A stretch of DNA of 17,032 nt from DASWHD01 sp036393335 (GTDB lineage Bacteria > CG2-30-53-67 > CG2-30-70-394). The position numbers were made by a program, and so were the translations under genes. The notes under the pieces are model-generated. The model was not told the DNA's origin. It searched no databases and saw only the letters and a program-made list of their open reading frames with translations. The stretch covers positions 1 through 17,032 of the forward strand of contig DASWHD010000018.1 of the NCBI GenBank assembly GCA_036393335.1, written 5' to 3'. How positions within the stretch are numbered: the stretch's first letter is position 1; each line of letters begins with the position of its first letter. Of the stretch, positions 1-7,712 are shown in pieces.

Positions 1-959
1 GCGGGCATGCCGTAGACGACACAGGTTTGCTCGTCTTGTCCGATCGTCGCCGCTCCGGCCGATGCCATCGCCTTGAGGCCGGCGGCACCGTCGGTGCCCA
101 TCCCCGTCAGCAGGATACCGACCGCGTTCCCGCCGAAGACCCGCACGGCCGAGTGAAACAGGACGTCCACCGAAGGTCTGTGGTGGTTCACCCGTGGACT
201 GTCCACGATCCTGACCCGCGGCTTGTCGGCCGTGCCGGTGATCTCGAGGTGGGCGTGGCCGGGCGCGATCAACACCTCACCAGGGCGCAGCGGGTCCCCG
301 TCCGTTGCCTCCCGGACCGTCAGCCTCGTCGTCTTATCCAGCCGCGCCGCGAACGACTTAGTAAACCCCTTGGGCATGTGCTGCACGGCGACGATCGGCG
401 GCGCATCGTTGGGCAACCGCGCGAGAATCTCTTGGATGGCCTCCGTACCCCCAGTCGAGGCACCGATCATCACGGGGAGACTCGTCCCCCGAGCGCCGCC
501 GTGATGATCGATCGGCGCCGCGGTACTACGCCCTCCGCCGCGGCGCTGGCCGACGCGACTGCTGGCAGCGGCGCGTACATGCTCGACCAGCACCCGTGCG
601 AATTCTTGCATCAATCGCGGGTGCGGGATCGTGACCTTGTCGATTACCCCGACGGCACCGACCTGCAACGCCTCCAAACAAAGATCGGCGTCTTCCTGCG
701 TGAGCGTCGAGACCACCACGACCGGCATGGGCCGACCCGCCATGAGCTTGCGCAGGAAGGTCAAGCCGTCCATGCGCGGCATGAGGAGGTCGAGGGTGAT
801 GACATCCGGCGTGAGGCGATCGAGCAGCTTGCGCGCCACCAGGGGATCGGCCGCCTCGCCCACCACACGAATCCCCGGCGCGCCATCCAGGATGATACGC
901 AGCCCATCCCGAGTGGGGGCGGAGTCGTCGATGATCAGGACGTCGATGGTCTCGCTCAT
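1..959 (-). CDS. cheB: CheB1, chemotaxis glutamate methylesterase/deamidase (partial, C-terminus cut by window edge)
   Basis: CheB demethylates and deamidates glutamates of chemoreceptors as the phosphorylation-controlled arm of adaptation. Seen: the first 319 residues, starting MSETIDVLIIDD. A receiver domain covers about residues 1-125, with acidic residues D11/D12, phospho-acceptor D57 (TLDLLMPRMDG) and Lys108. A linker follows, then the esterase domain from about 160 with the catalytic triad S169 (GASTGG), H195 (QHMP) and D291 (TGMGTDGA). The frame is open to the left edge, and comparison with the complete neighbouring CheB suggests about 33 residues are missing. The receiver Lys is followed by Val rather than the usual Pro. 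It lies 84 bases downstream of cheD, at the end of the visible operon, and is a divergent paralogue of the CheB at 1693-2751, sharing an almost identical stretch around MPRMDG. Family assignment is secure; its partition of labour with the second CheB is unknown. Confidence 0.95.
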   Translation of the reverse strand, partial: MSETIDVLIIDDSAPTRDGLRIILDGAPGIRVVGEAADPLVARKLLDRLTPDVITLDLLMPRMDGLTFLRKLMAGRPMPVVVVSTLTQEDADLCLEALQVGAVGVIDKVTIPHPRLMQEFARVLVEHVRAAASSRVGQRRGGGRSTAAPIDHHGGARGTSLPVMIGASTGGTEAIQEILARLPNDAPPIVAVQHMPKGFTKSFAARLDKTTRLTVREATDGDPLRPGEVLIAPGHAHLEITGTADKPRVRIVDSPRVNHHRPSVDVLFHSAVRVFGGNAVGILLTGMGTDGAAGLKAMASAGAATIGQDEQTCVVYGMP

Positions 960-1043
960 CTAACGCACTACCTTTCCCGGATGGAAAGTGTCGTGAACGG
1001 AAGTGGCCTGCCCATACGGCACCAGATTTCCGGCGAAGTACAT

Positions 1044-1625
1044 TTAGAAGATCTCTACCTCCATCTCACGCGGGGCCTTGATCGCCTGGACCTGCTTCAT
1101 GCGGTAGCGGTTTTCCTCGGCTTGCACCCGTCCCACCTCGGACTGGCCGAGGCGCCGCACCTTGACCTTGCCCGTGTCGAGGAAGAAGGCGATCCGCCGA
1201 CCGCTTTCCCCGCCCAGGTCGGCGCAGGCAATCGGTATCCCCTCGTTGCCCAGTAGCTGCAGGACGAATTTCTCGTTGGCCGTCGAGACGGACCGTTCCT
1301 TCGCCACACCGGCCATCACGCTGCCGGCGCCGAAGACCTTGGCGGCGAGCAGCGAGCGTCGTGAGCCACGGTGCATCATGTCGTTGATCAACAGTTCCAT
1401 GGAATACAGGCCGTAACGGCCGGAGACGTTTTCCAGGGAGGTGTCCTCGCCCGGCAGCATGAAATGGTTCATGCCGCCGATGCGGTTCGTCTGGTCCCAT
1501 AGGCAGACGGCCACACAAGAGCCGAGAACCGTCTCGATCAACCGGTCCCCGAAGCCCACGTGATACTCACCGGCCATGATCACGCACGCTTCACGCTTGA
1601 ACGTGGTGCTGTAACGGAACTCCAT
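1044..1625 (-). CDS. cheD: CheD, chemoreceptor glutamine deamidase
   Basis: CheD deamidates specific receptor glutamines and, in systems with CheC/CheX-type phosphatases, can also act as a partner of CheC. Seen: 193 residues starting MEFRYSTTFK, with the catalytic Cys37 in LGSCVAVCLWD and His54 in GGMNHFMLPG. The 17-residue Cys-His spacing matches the T. maritima enzyme. I chose the ATG at 1623-1625 because a GAAGAGG ribosome-binding site precedes it and the conserved family start is just downstream. A longer frame back to 1853 would add 76 residues of low-quality sequence overlapping cheB. It sits between two cheB paralogues, 67 bases after one and 84 before the other. A CheC/X-like domain protein is encoded at 10906-12171, so a CheD-CheC type interaction is possible, but that is inference. 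Confidence 0.95.
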   Translation of the reverse strand: MEFRYSTTFKREACVIMAGEYHVGFGDRLIETVLGSCVAVCLWDQTNRIGGMNHFMLPGEDTSLENVSGRYGLYSMELLINDMMHRGSRRSLLAAKVFGAGSVMAGVAKERSVSTANEKFVLQLLGNEGIPIACADLGGESGRRIAFFLDTGKVKVRRLGQSEVGRVQAEENRYRMKQVQAIKAPREMEVEIF

Positions 1626-1692
1626 CAGGGGCCTCTTCGGCAGGGCAAACCTATGCGTAACGAGGTGCCCTTGCCGGACCGGGTGAGGAAAG

Positions 1693-2751
1693 TTACACGG
1701 CGGCTGCCTTCTCGCTGCCGGACGCCGCCTTGAGGAGCATGTGCGGTATCCGCTCCAGGGATAGCTGCCGGGAGACGGCGCCGAGCGCCATGGCCGCATG
1801 AGGCATTCCATAGACCACGCTGCTCTCCTTGTCCTGGGCGATGGTAAAGGCACCGGCAGCGAACATCGCCTTCATCCCTGCGGCGCCATCGGCCCCCATG
1901 CCGGTCAGCAGGATCCCCACGGCGTGGCTGCCGAGGACCTTCGCTCCCGAGTAAAACAGAACGTCGACCGACGGGCAGTGCCGGTTCACCCGCTCCCCTG
2001 CAATCAGACGCACCCGAGGTTGAGCACGACTGCCGGTCACCTCCATGTGGAGGCCGCCCGGCGCGATCAGGACGTGCCCTGGGGCGAGCCGGTCACCGTC
2101 CTGCGCCTCGTGGATGTGGGGCCCGCAGATGCGATCGAGGCGCTGGGCAAAGGACGCGGTGAAACCGGGGGGCATGTGTTGCACGATGGCGATGGGTGGT
2201 GCGTCCTCCGGCAAACGAGACAGCACCGCATACAAGGCCTCGGTGCCGCCGGTGGATGCCCCGATCAGCACGGGACACAGCGCTCGCTGCCCGGCAGGGC
2301 GGGGCGTGACTGTGAGACGGGGTCCCTGCGGCACCGCCGGCTGGCGGCGACCCACTCTGGCGTGAGCGGCGGCTCGTACCTCATTGACGAGATCGATGGC
2401 GAACTCTTCCAGGGACCAGGGATGATCGGGAGTCGGTTTAGCGATGATTCCCACCGCCCCGAGGCGCAGCGCTGCGAGAGAGGTCTCGGCGCCCTTCTGG
2501 GTCAATGACGATGCCATCACCACGGGCATCGGCCGTCCTGCCATCAACTTGCGCAAGAAGGTGATGCCATCCATCCGCGGCATCTCGACGTCCAGGGTGA
2601 TGACGTCGGGATGGACCTGATCGAGAAGCCGGCGCGCAATGTACGCATCCTCCGCTACGGCCACGACCTGGATATCCGGCTCGGCAGCCAGGATGGCCTG
2701 GTACTGCGCACGAATCGCCGCCGAGTCGTCGATGATCATCACCTGGATCAC
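1693..2751 (-). CDS. cheB: CheB2, chemotaxis methylesterase/deamidase (complete)
   Basis: A full-length (352 aa) CheB that removes methyl groups from chemoreceptors when phosphorylated by CheA. Seen: a receiver domain at 1-125 with D8/D9, phospho-acceptor D54 (TLDVEMPRMDG) and K105-P. A 30-residue basic/Pro-rich linker leads to the methylesterase domain, with triad S166 (GASTGG), H192 (QHMP) and D288 (TGMGADGA) at almost the same numbers as the E. coli enzyme. The ATG at 2749-2751 lies 17 bases after the cheW stop, so it is probably co-transcribed and translated with cheW. The last 15 residues are Ala/Ser/Lys-rich and lack a CheR-docking type pentapeptide. It is a paralogue of the truncated CheB at the left edge. 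The two share motifs but differ strongly at DNA level, so the duplication is not recent. Confidence 0.97.
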   Translation of the reverse strand: MIQVMIIDDSAAIRAQYQAILAAEPDIQVVAVAEDAYIARRLLDQVHPDVITLDVEMPRMDGITFLRKLMAGRPMPVVMASSLTQKGAETSLAALRLGAVGIIAKPTPDHPWSLEEFAIDLVNEVRAAAHARVGRRQPAVPQGPRLTVTPRPAGQRALCPVLIGASTGGTEALYAVLSRLPEDAPPIAIVQHMPPGFTASFAQRLDRICGPHIHEAQDGDRLAPGHVLIAPGGLHMEVTGSRAQPRVRLIAGERVNRHCPSVDVLFYSGAKVLGSHAVGILLTGMGADGAAGMKAMFAAGAFTIAQDKESSVVYGMPHAAMALGAVSRQLSLERIPHMLLKAASGSEKAAAV

Positions 2752-2768
2752 GTCGCGCTCTTGCCCCC

Positions 2769-3338
2769 TCAGGCTGCGGCCCCCGCCGCCATGTCAGCTA
2801 CGCCCGGAATGTCGAGCACTCGGTCGGCATCCAAGAGGACGATCATCGTATTGCCGACTTTGGCGATGTGGGCGATGTAATCGCTGGCGATCTTTTGACT
2901 GGCGGCAAACGACGGTGTCTCCTGGATCGCTTCCTCCGGGATTCCCATCACATCCGCCACCGTGTCCACCACCATGCCGATGGTGGTCGACGCGACGTTC
3001 ACGACGATGATTACGGTTAACTTGTCGTAGTCCCGCTGTTTCATGGCGAAACGCGACCGCAGGTCGACTACCGGCACCACCGTACCGCGCAAGTTGATCA
3101 CCCCCCGGATATGGGCCGGCATGTTCGGCAGCGGCGTGAGGTCGGTTCGCCCGATGATTTCCTGCACACGCAGGATCTCCAAGCCGTACCGCTCCCCTCC
3201 CAGGGTGAACGTGAGGTACTGGCGCGACGCGCCCTGGGCGGAAAAATTGATGATGTCGAAGACGGCGTCGTTCTCTTCCTCGCCCATCATGCCCGCGAGG
3301 ACCGGGGCGGCATCGTGCGTAGCTCCGTGGGACGGCAT
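2769..3338 (-). CDS. cheW: CheW, receptor-kinase coupling protein
   Basis: CheW couples chemoreceptors to CheA inside the signalling array at the membrane. Seen: 189 residues with the CheW SH3-like fold signature: QYLTFTLGGERYGLEILRVQEII (in part, residues 40-62), IRGVINLRGTVVPVVDLR (77-94), and a C-terminal MIVLLDADRVL segment. The start at 3336-3338 has a GGAG ribosome-binding site six to eight bases upstream. The longer frame to 3458 would run into cheR and is not credible. The first 38 or so residues precede the conserved fold and form a short acidic extension (GEEENDAVFD), somewhat longer than in minimal CheW proteins. It lies 31 bases after cheR and 17 before cheB in the same operon. 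No MCP gene is present in the window, so its receptors are encoded elsewhere. Confidence 0.96.
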   Translation of the reverse strand: MPSHGATHDAAPVLAGMMGEEENDAVFDIINFSAQGASRQYLTFTLGGERYGLEILRVQEIIGRTDLTPLPNMPAHIRGVINLRGTVVPVVDLRSRFAMKQRDYDKLTVIIVVNVASTTIGMVVDTVADVMGIPEEAIQETPSFAASQKIASDYIAHIAKVGNTMIVLLDADRVLDIPGVADMAAGAAA

Positions 3339-3369
3339 GGCATTCTCCTCTACGTGGCAGGCCCGAGCA

Positions 3370-4230
3370 TCAACCGGCCGGCGCCTTCCGGCGAAAGACC
3401 GTCTTTGGTAAGCGCTCGAACAGCTCGACTCCGGTGGGCACGTTCTCCGAGTGACCAAGCATCAGGATGCCGCCCGGACGCAGCGTGCCGGCAAAGGCGG
3501 TGACGACGTTCCGCTGGTCTTCCGGTGAAAAGTAAATGAGCACGTTGCGGCAGAAGATGCAGTCGAATGGCGCGGCGAATTGCGGCCACGGCCGCAGGAG
3601 GTTGATCTGGCGGAAGCGCACCATTTGCCGCGTATCTGGGCGCACACGATATTCTCCGGCGTGGGTCCCGGTGCCACGCTGAAAATGGCGCCGCAGCAAG
3701 TTATCGGGAACGCCACGCACTTCCTCCGCGGAATAGATCCCGCGCTCGGCGTGGGCCAGCACCTCCGTGTTGATGTCGGAACCGAGAATCTCCACCTGCC
3801 AACCGGCATGACCCGCGAGGGCCTCCCGCAGGACGATCGCCAAGGTATATGGCTCGGCCCCCGTCGAGCAGGCCGAAGACCAGAGGTGGATGGTACGTTC
3901 GCGTCGCGCGGTGGCGAGGATTTCCGGAATGGCCGTCTGTGTGAGGTAATCGAAGTGGTGCGCCTCACGAAAAAAGCTCGTGAGATTGGTCGTCACCAGG
4001 TTGAGGGCTATCCCGAGCTCCGTATGATCCGGATCGTGCTTGATCAAGAAGTCTGCATACTGGGTGTAGCTCTTGATGCCGAGGATGCGGAGCCGTTTGG
4101 CGAGCCGCGAGCGAAATAGGGTGAGCTTCTTGTCCTCGAAACGTACCCCAGTCCACCGGTGCAAGTGTTCGCGGATACGATTAAAGTCCCGGACGGAGAG
4201 CTCGGCGGTAGGCGCACAGACAACATTCAT
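3370..4230 (-). CDS. cheR: CheR, chemoreceptor glutamate methyltransferase
   Basis: CheR transfers methyl groups from S-adenosylmethionine to receptor glutamates, raising kinase activity during adaptation. Seen: 286 residues, the usual length for a stand-alone CheR. The helical N-terminal domain covers about 8-85 (DFNRIREHLHRWTGVRFED, then SRLAKRLR). NLTSFFRE is at 82-89, the SAM-binding loop LWSSACSTGAEPYTLA at 116-131, and the signature FDCIFCRNVLIYF at 222-234. There is no C-terminal TPR extension. The ATG overlaps the cheA stop as ATGA (4227-4230), so translation is probably coupled to the kinase. cheW follows after 31 bases. The overlap with the kinase gene and the two downstream cheB genes place it firmly as the adaptation methyltransferase of this system. 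Confidence 0.97.
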   Translation of the reverse strand: MNVVCAPTAELSVRDFNRIREHLHRWTGVRFEDKKLTLFRSRLAKRLRILGIKSYTQYADFLIKHDPDHTELGIALNLVTTNLTSFFREAHHFDYLTQTAIPEILATARRERTIHLWSSACSTGAEPYTLAIVLREALAGHAGWQVEILGSDINTEVLAHAERGIYSAEEVRGVPDNLLRRHFQRGTGTHAGEYRVRPDTRQMVRFRQINLLRPWPQFAAPFDCIFCRNVLIYFSPEDQRNVVTAFAGTLRPGGILMLGHSENVPTGVELFERLPKTVFRRKAPAG

Positions 4231-7088
4231 GCCGCCTTCTCCTTGATCATCTGGCGGTGGTAATACAACCCGACGATGTCCAGGATTAGGGCGACGTTTC
4301 CTTCGGCTAGGATCGTGGCACCACTGATCCCCTTCAGCTTGGTGAAGTTGTCTTCGAGGTTCTTGATCACGACCTGCTGCTGCCCGAGCAGGTCGTCTGC
4401 CATCAAGGCTCGGCGGCCGGCGCTATCCTCGACCACCAACACGATGCCCCGGGCGGGATCGGTCACCACCGGGTCGTGATCCAGCCATTCATACAACCGG
4501 TAGAGGGGCAAGTACTCGTCGCGGAAGAAGAGCACCTCGCCCTGGCCGCTGACGTGTTTGATGTCCTGGGCGCGGGGCCGGATCGATTCCACGATCGACA
4601 GCACCGGCAGGATGTACGGCTGTCCCGAGACGCTCACCACCATCCCCTCGATGATCGCCAGGGTCAGGGGCAATCGGATCCGCAACACGGATCCTTTACC
4701 CTCCTCCGATTCTACGTCGACCGTGCCGCGCAGCGACTCCACATTGCGCTTCACCACGTCCATCCCGACGCCCCGCCCCGACAGGCTGGATACCTGCTCC
4801 GCAGTGGAGAAACCAGGGTGAAAGATCAGACGCAGGATCTGATTATCGGGCAAGTCTTGATCGTCGGTGATCAGTCCCTTGGCAATCGCCTTTGCCAGGA
4901 CCTTGGCGCGCGGGATGCCCCGTCCATCGTCGATCACCTCGATCACCACGCTACCACCCTGATGGCCGGCGCGGAGCGCTAACGTTCCCTTCTCGGGTTT
5001 GCCTGCGGCACGCCGCTCCACGGCGGTCTCCAGTCCATGGTCCAGAGCGTTGCGGATCAGATGCTTGAGGGGGTCGCCGATCTGCTCGATCACCGTCTTG
5101 TCGAGCTCGGTGTCCTCACCCGTGATCACGAACTCGACCTGCTTGCCGAGCTCGCGCGCGGTATCCCGTACAAACCGTGCGAACTGTTTGAAGGTGGGGC
5201 CGATCGGCATCATGCGCACGGCCATCACCTGGTCTTGCAGCTCGCGGGAAAGCCGTTCCACCTCGTAGAGCGAAGCTTGCAGGCGCTCGCCCTCCTCGTC
5301 GTCGAAGCCGGTCGAGATCTTCATCGCCTGGCTCTGGGCGATGACGATCTCCCCGACCAGATTCATCAACGTGTCGAGGCGCTCGGTGTCGACACGGATC
5401 GCAGAGACCGTCTTCTGCGCGGCCGCCTCTCGCCTCTGTAGGTGCTGGGCCTTGAGGGCCTCGTTGACCTGGGCAGGCTCGACCCTCCCCTTATCCACCA
5501 GGATTCGACCGAGGGGTGCCTCCGTGCCCGAAAGTTGTTCGGCGATGGCGTCGCCGATGTCCATCGGCGCCGCATGTCCTCGTTCTACGAGGAGCTCACC
5601 CAGGTGCTTGGGCAGGGTCACCCGCGTCGGCGCCGGCGCGGCGGCTGGAGCCGTCTTGGATCTGCTGCTGAGAAACTGTTTGATCGCCGCGACCTGGGCT
5701 GCGACGGGCAGGCGGTGCACCTTCGCGAAATCGACCCGACAATCGCCGTCGAGAAACAACACCAGGTTGCTGTTCAGCATGCGCGCCAGGTCGATCGAGT
5801 GCAGCAACAGACCGATCGATACACCGTCCAACAGCAGCTCGCCGTTGCGCGCCTTGTCGAGCAGGTTCTCGGTCTCATGGGCGAGCCTGCCCAGTGCCGA
5901 CAACTCCAGAAAGCCCGCCGAGCCTTTCATGGAGTGGAAGGTGCGAAACAGGGCATGGATGATCTCGACATCCGTCGGGTTTTCTTCGAGGGTGAGGATC
6001 TTCTCCTCGACCTCCTGCAGGCTCTCGCTGGTCTCGTTGCAAAAATCGCGCAGGATCTCGACATCCTCTGCCGCGACCGATGCTAGACCCTCCAGCCCCG
6101 TGACCTCGGACGGCGGGTCATCTTCCGCCATGGCACCATCCTCCCCAGCCATGTGCCGTCGCTCGCCACGTGGCTGCTGTACGGTACCTGGCATGCTTGC
6201 CGGTTGCGCGACCGGCGTGGTGACCAGAGGGGTCATGGTTGCCGGTGATAGAGGTGTTGCATTGGCAGAAAAAGGTTTCGCTGCCGTTGCTCGCGGGGCC
6301 CCCTCGGTGCACTGGGGCTCCGCCACGCCGGTGGCACGCGTTCCATCCTGCGGGTCACGTGCGATGCGGATATCCCCGTCATCCCAATGGAAGAGGAACA
6401 CGTCCTCGATCTCCTCCAGGGCACGACTCGACTGCAGGACCACGTCCCAGGAGACGTACAGGGTGACCGGATCGATCTCCTCTAGGCTCGGCAACTGGCG
6501 GAGATCACAGCGGACCTCGGTCAGCTCACCTAAGGTCGACAGCTCGTCGAGCAGCAGAACGGGATTGGCACCTTGAAAGAAGACGTCCGGATTGAGCCCG
6601 ATATGGATGGAGTAGAGCGAAGCGCCCTCCGGCATCGCTGCGGCCGCATCATCGCCGGCGGGTCCCGTGACTCCCGGCGAGGGTTGAGGCTTTGCCCCTT
6701 CGCCGGCGGCGACCACCTGCAGCCGGTGACATAAGGGGGTCAAGGTCTCGCTATGGTCACGTTCAGTCCCATCCGTCGCCTCGTTCACCATCCGGCGCAG
6801 CACGTCGAGGGAGTCGAGCAGCAGGCTGACGATCTCCGCATCGATTGCCAAGACGCCGTCCCGCACGCGGTCTAGGACTCCCTCCATGGAGTGGGTAAGG
6901 CTGGCGATCTGTGGAAAACCAAACATCGCCGCCGACGACTTCATCGTGTGCGCAGCGCGGAAGATGCGGTTGATCAACTCATGGTCGTGGCGCTTCTCCT
7001 CCAACTCGACGAGGTCCATCTCGAGGCTCTCGGTGAGATCCTGGGCCTCGGTGATAAAGGTCTCGCGGTAGATATCCCCCTCACTCAT
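4227..7088 (-). CDS. cheA: CheA, hybrid-length chemotaxis histidine kinase with two Hpt domains and an MshEN-like insert
   Basis: CheA autophosphorylates an Hpt histidine and passes phosphate to CheY and CheB. Seen in 953 residues: Hpt1 at about 5-105 with His47 (AAHTMKSSAAMFGF); an intermediate domain at about 157-243 of the kind found between Hpt and kinase cores in many long CheAs; a Pro/Ala/Thr-rich linker (250-330); Hpt2 at about 341-445 with His385 (TFHSMKGSAGF). Next come two 24-residue LG..L(V).(K/R)G...Q repeats (495-518 and 525-548), the dimerisation helices from about 562 (LMNLVGEIVIAQ), the HATPase (HLIRNALDHGLE, 676-687; DDGRGIP, 720-726; GRGVGMDVV, 771-779), and a CheW-like P5 domain from about 810 to the end. 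It overlaps the upstream STAS gene and downstream cheR by ATGA. Family is certain; roles of the two histidines and of the repeat are inference. Confidence 0.97.
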   Translation of the reverse strand: MSEGDIYRETFITEAQDLTESLEMDLVELEEKRHDHELINRIFRAAHTMKSSAAMFGFPQIASLTHSMEGVLDRVRDGVLAIDAEIVSLLLDSLDVLRRMVNEATDGTERDHSETLTPLCHRLQVVAAGEGAKPQPSPGVTGPAGDDAAAAMPEGASLYSIHIGLNPDVFFQGANPVLLLDELSTLGELTEVRCDLRQLPSLEEIDPVTLYVSWDVVLQSSRALEEIEDVFLFHWDDGDIRIARDPQDGTRATGVAEPQCTEGAPRATAAKPFSANATPLSPATMTPLVTTPVAQPASMPGTVQQPRGERRHMAGEDGAMAEDDPPSEVTGLEGLASVAAEDVEILRDFCNETSESLQEVEEKILTLEENPTDVEIIHALFRTFHSMKGSAGFLELSALGRLAHETENLLDKARNGELLLDGVSIGLLLHSIDLARMLNSNLVLFLDGDCRVDFAKVHRLPVAAQVAAIKQFLSSRSKTAPAAAPAPTRVTLPKHLGELLVERGHAAPMDIGDAIAEQLSGTEAPLGRILVDKGRVEPAQVNEALKAQHLQRREAAAQKTVSAIRVDTERLDTLMNLVGEIVIAQSQAMKISTGFDDEEGERLQASLYEVERLSRELQDQVMAVRMMPIGPTFKQFARFVRDTARELGKQVEFVITGEDTELDKTVIEQIGDPLKHLIRNALDHGLETAVERRAAGKPEKGTLALRAGHQGGSVVIEVIDDGRGIPRAKVLAKAIAKGLITDDQDLPDNQILRLIFHPGFSTAEQVSSLSGRGVGMDVVKRNVESLRGTVDVESEEGKGSVLRIRLPLTLAIIEGMVVSVSGQPYILPVLSIVESIRPRAQDIKHVSGQGEVLFFRDEYLPLYRLYEWLDHDPVVTDPARGIVLVVEDSAGRRALMADDLLGQQQVVIKNLEDNFTKLKGISGATILAEGNVALILDIVGLYYHRQMIKEKAA

Positions 7089-7387
7089 CGACTCTCCTCC
7101 GGACCCTTCGATTCGAACAGGTCACCGAGGCCAGTCAGGCGCGCCGCCTCGATCAGCGCCCGGCTCGGCCGGTCAATCGCAAATGGCTTCCCACATGCAC
7201 GAGCGGATGCCCGGGTGGCGGCCAGTAGCTGCAGGCCCGCCACATCCACCGCCTCGACCTTGTCACCGAGGAAGATGAGGTCGCCCCCGTCCTCGCTCGC
7301 GGCCGTGAGATCCTTATGCAACCCCTCCGCCTTTTCGACAGTGAGGCAGCGGGGCAGGTTCAGGTCGCCTCTTTTCGTTCGCTTCAT
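7085..7387 (-). CDS. STAS-domain protein lacking the phosphorylatable Ser/Thr
   Basis: A 100-residue single STAS domain of the anti-sigma-factor-antagonist / NTP-binding-like class, a frequent small partner in chemosensory operons. Seen: the conserved core VEAVDVAGLQLLAATRASARACGK at about 44-67 (key residues D48 and AGLQLL 50-54). The position that carries the phosphorylated Ser or Thr in SpoIIAA-type proteins is Val49 here, confirmed by the codon GTG. It is therefore unlikely to be switched by a serine kinase in the usual way and may act as a structural or scaffold partner. The ATG at 7385-7387 has only a weak GGGTGAG-like ribosome site. Its stop overlaps the cheA start (ATGA), tying it tightly to the kinase. 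Upstream it is separated from cheY by repeat element A. The specific function is not known to me. Confidence 0.85.
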   Translation of the reverse strand: MKRTKRGDLNLPRCLTVEKAEGLHKDLTAASEDGGDLIFLGDKVEAVDVAGLQLLAATRASARACGKPFAIDRPSRALIEAARLTGLGDLFESKGPEESR

Positions 7388-7482
7388 GACTCACCCGTTG
7401 CAAGGATCAGCGGTGGGCAAACATGCCTTGGAGCCAGGCGACAAACGATAACGCCACGCAGCGTTCCCTTCGTGTCGCCTAG
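7388..7482. other. Intergenic spacer upstream of the STAS gene
   Basis: About 90 bases between the STAS start and repeat element A. I see no promoter that I would defend and no open frame of note. If the operon is transcribed from the FliA-type promoter upstream of cheY, this stretch is transcribed as an untranslated spacer. Confidence 0.5.
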
Positions 7483-7712
7483 CCCGCATTTCTCACCGGG
7501 GATCGTGGCGAGACCGTGTAAACGCCAGTAGATTCTGGCCGGCCCGCGGTAGGAGCCGAATCGCCTTCGGCGACCCAGGCCCGAAGGGCCTGTTGCGCGG
7601 ATCGCCGGTGAAACCGGCTCCTACCCCTGTCGAGGACTCGGACGAGGACCCGGCCAGGAGATGCGGGGGGTTGCGCGGTCGGAGCAGATTCATGGTGAGA
7701 AATGCGGGCTAG
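7479..7712. mobile_element. Repeat element copy A (MITE-like, 226 bp core plus CTAG flanks)
   Basis: A non-coding element with perfect terminal inverted repeats: CTAGCCCGCATTTCTCACC at the left and its exact reverse complement at the right. The core without CTAG is 7483-7708. It is related to copies B (12469-12688) and C (16475-16650), with matching left and right arms: the left arm carries ATTCTGGCC and the right arm GGCCAGGAGATGCGG and GCAGATTCAT. CTAG flanks both sides and could be a 4-bp target duplication or part of the repeat. Its centre is a separate inverted repeat (7549-7624). It lies inside the che operon between cheY and the STAS gene, and its right-hand CTAG provides the cheY stop codon. 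No transposase is encoded, so mobilisation in trans is inferred. Confidence 0.85.
7549..7624. repeat. REP-like inverted repeat nested in copy A
   Basis: GTAGGAGCCG opens the unit and its perfect complement CGGCTCCTAC closes it. Two smaller hairpins lie between (GCCTTCGGC and GGCCCGAAGGGCC). GTAGGAGC-type palindromes are a common class of REP-like intergenic repeats in gammaproteobacteria. A similar unit is present in copy B but absent from copy C. Confidence 0.75.

Noticed and set aside
27..1256. 409-residue plus-strand frame at the left edge
   Set aside because: It lies antisense to cheB1 and cheD, both of which have intact catalytic motifs; the product is Arg/His-rich with no fold.
1626..1853. 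Longer CheD start giving 269 residues
   Set aside because: The added part overlaps cheB by about 160 bases and looks like out-of-frame sequence; the shorter start has a ribosome-binding site.
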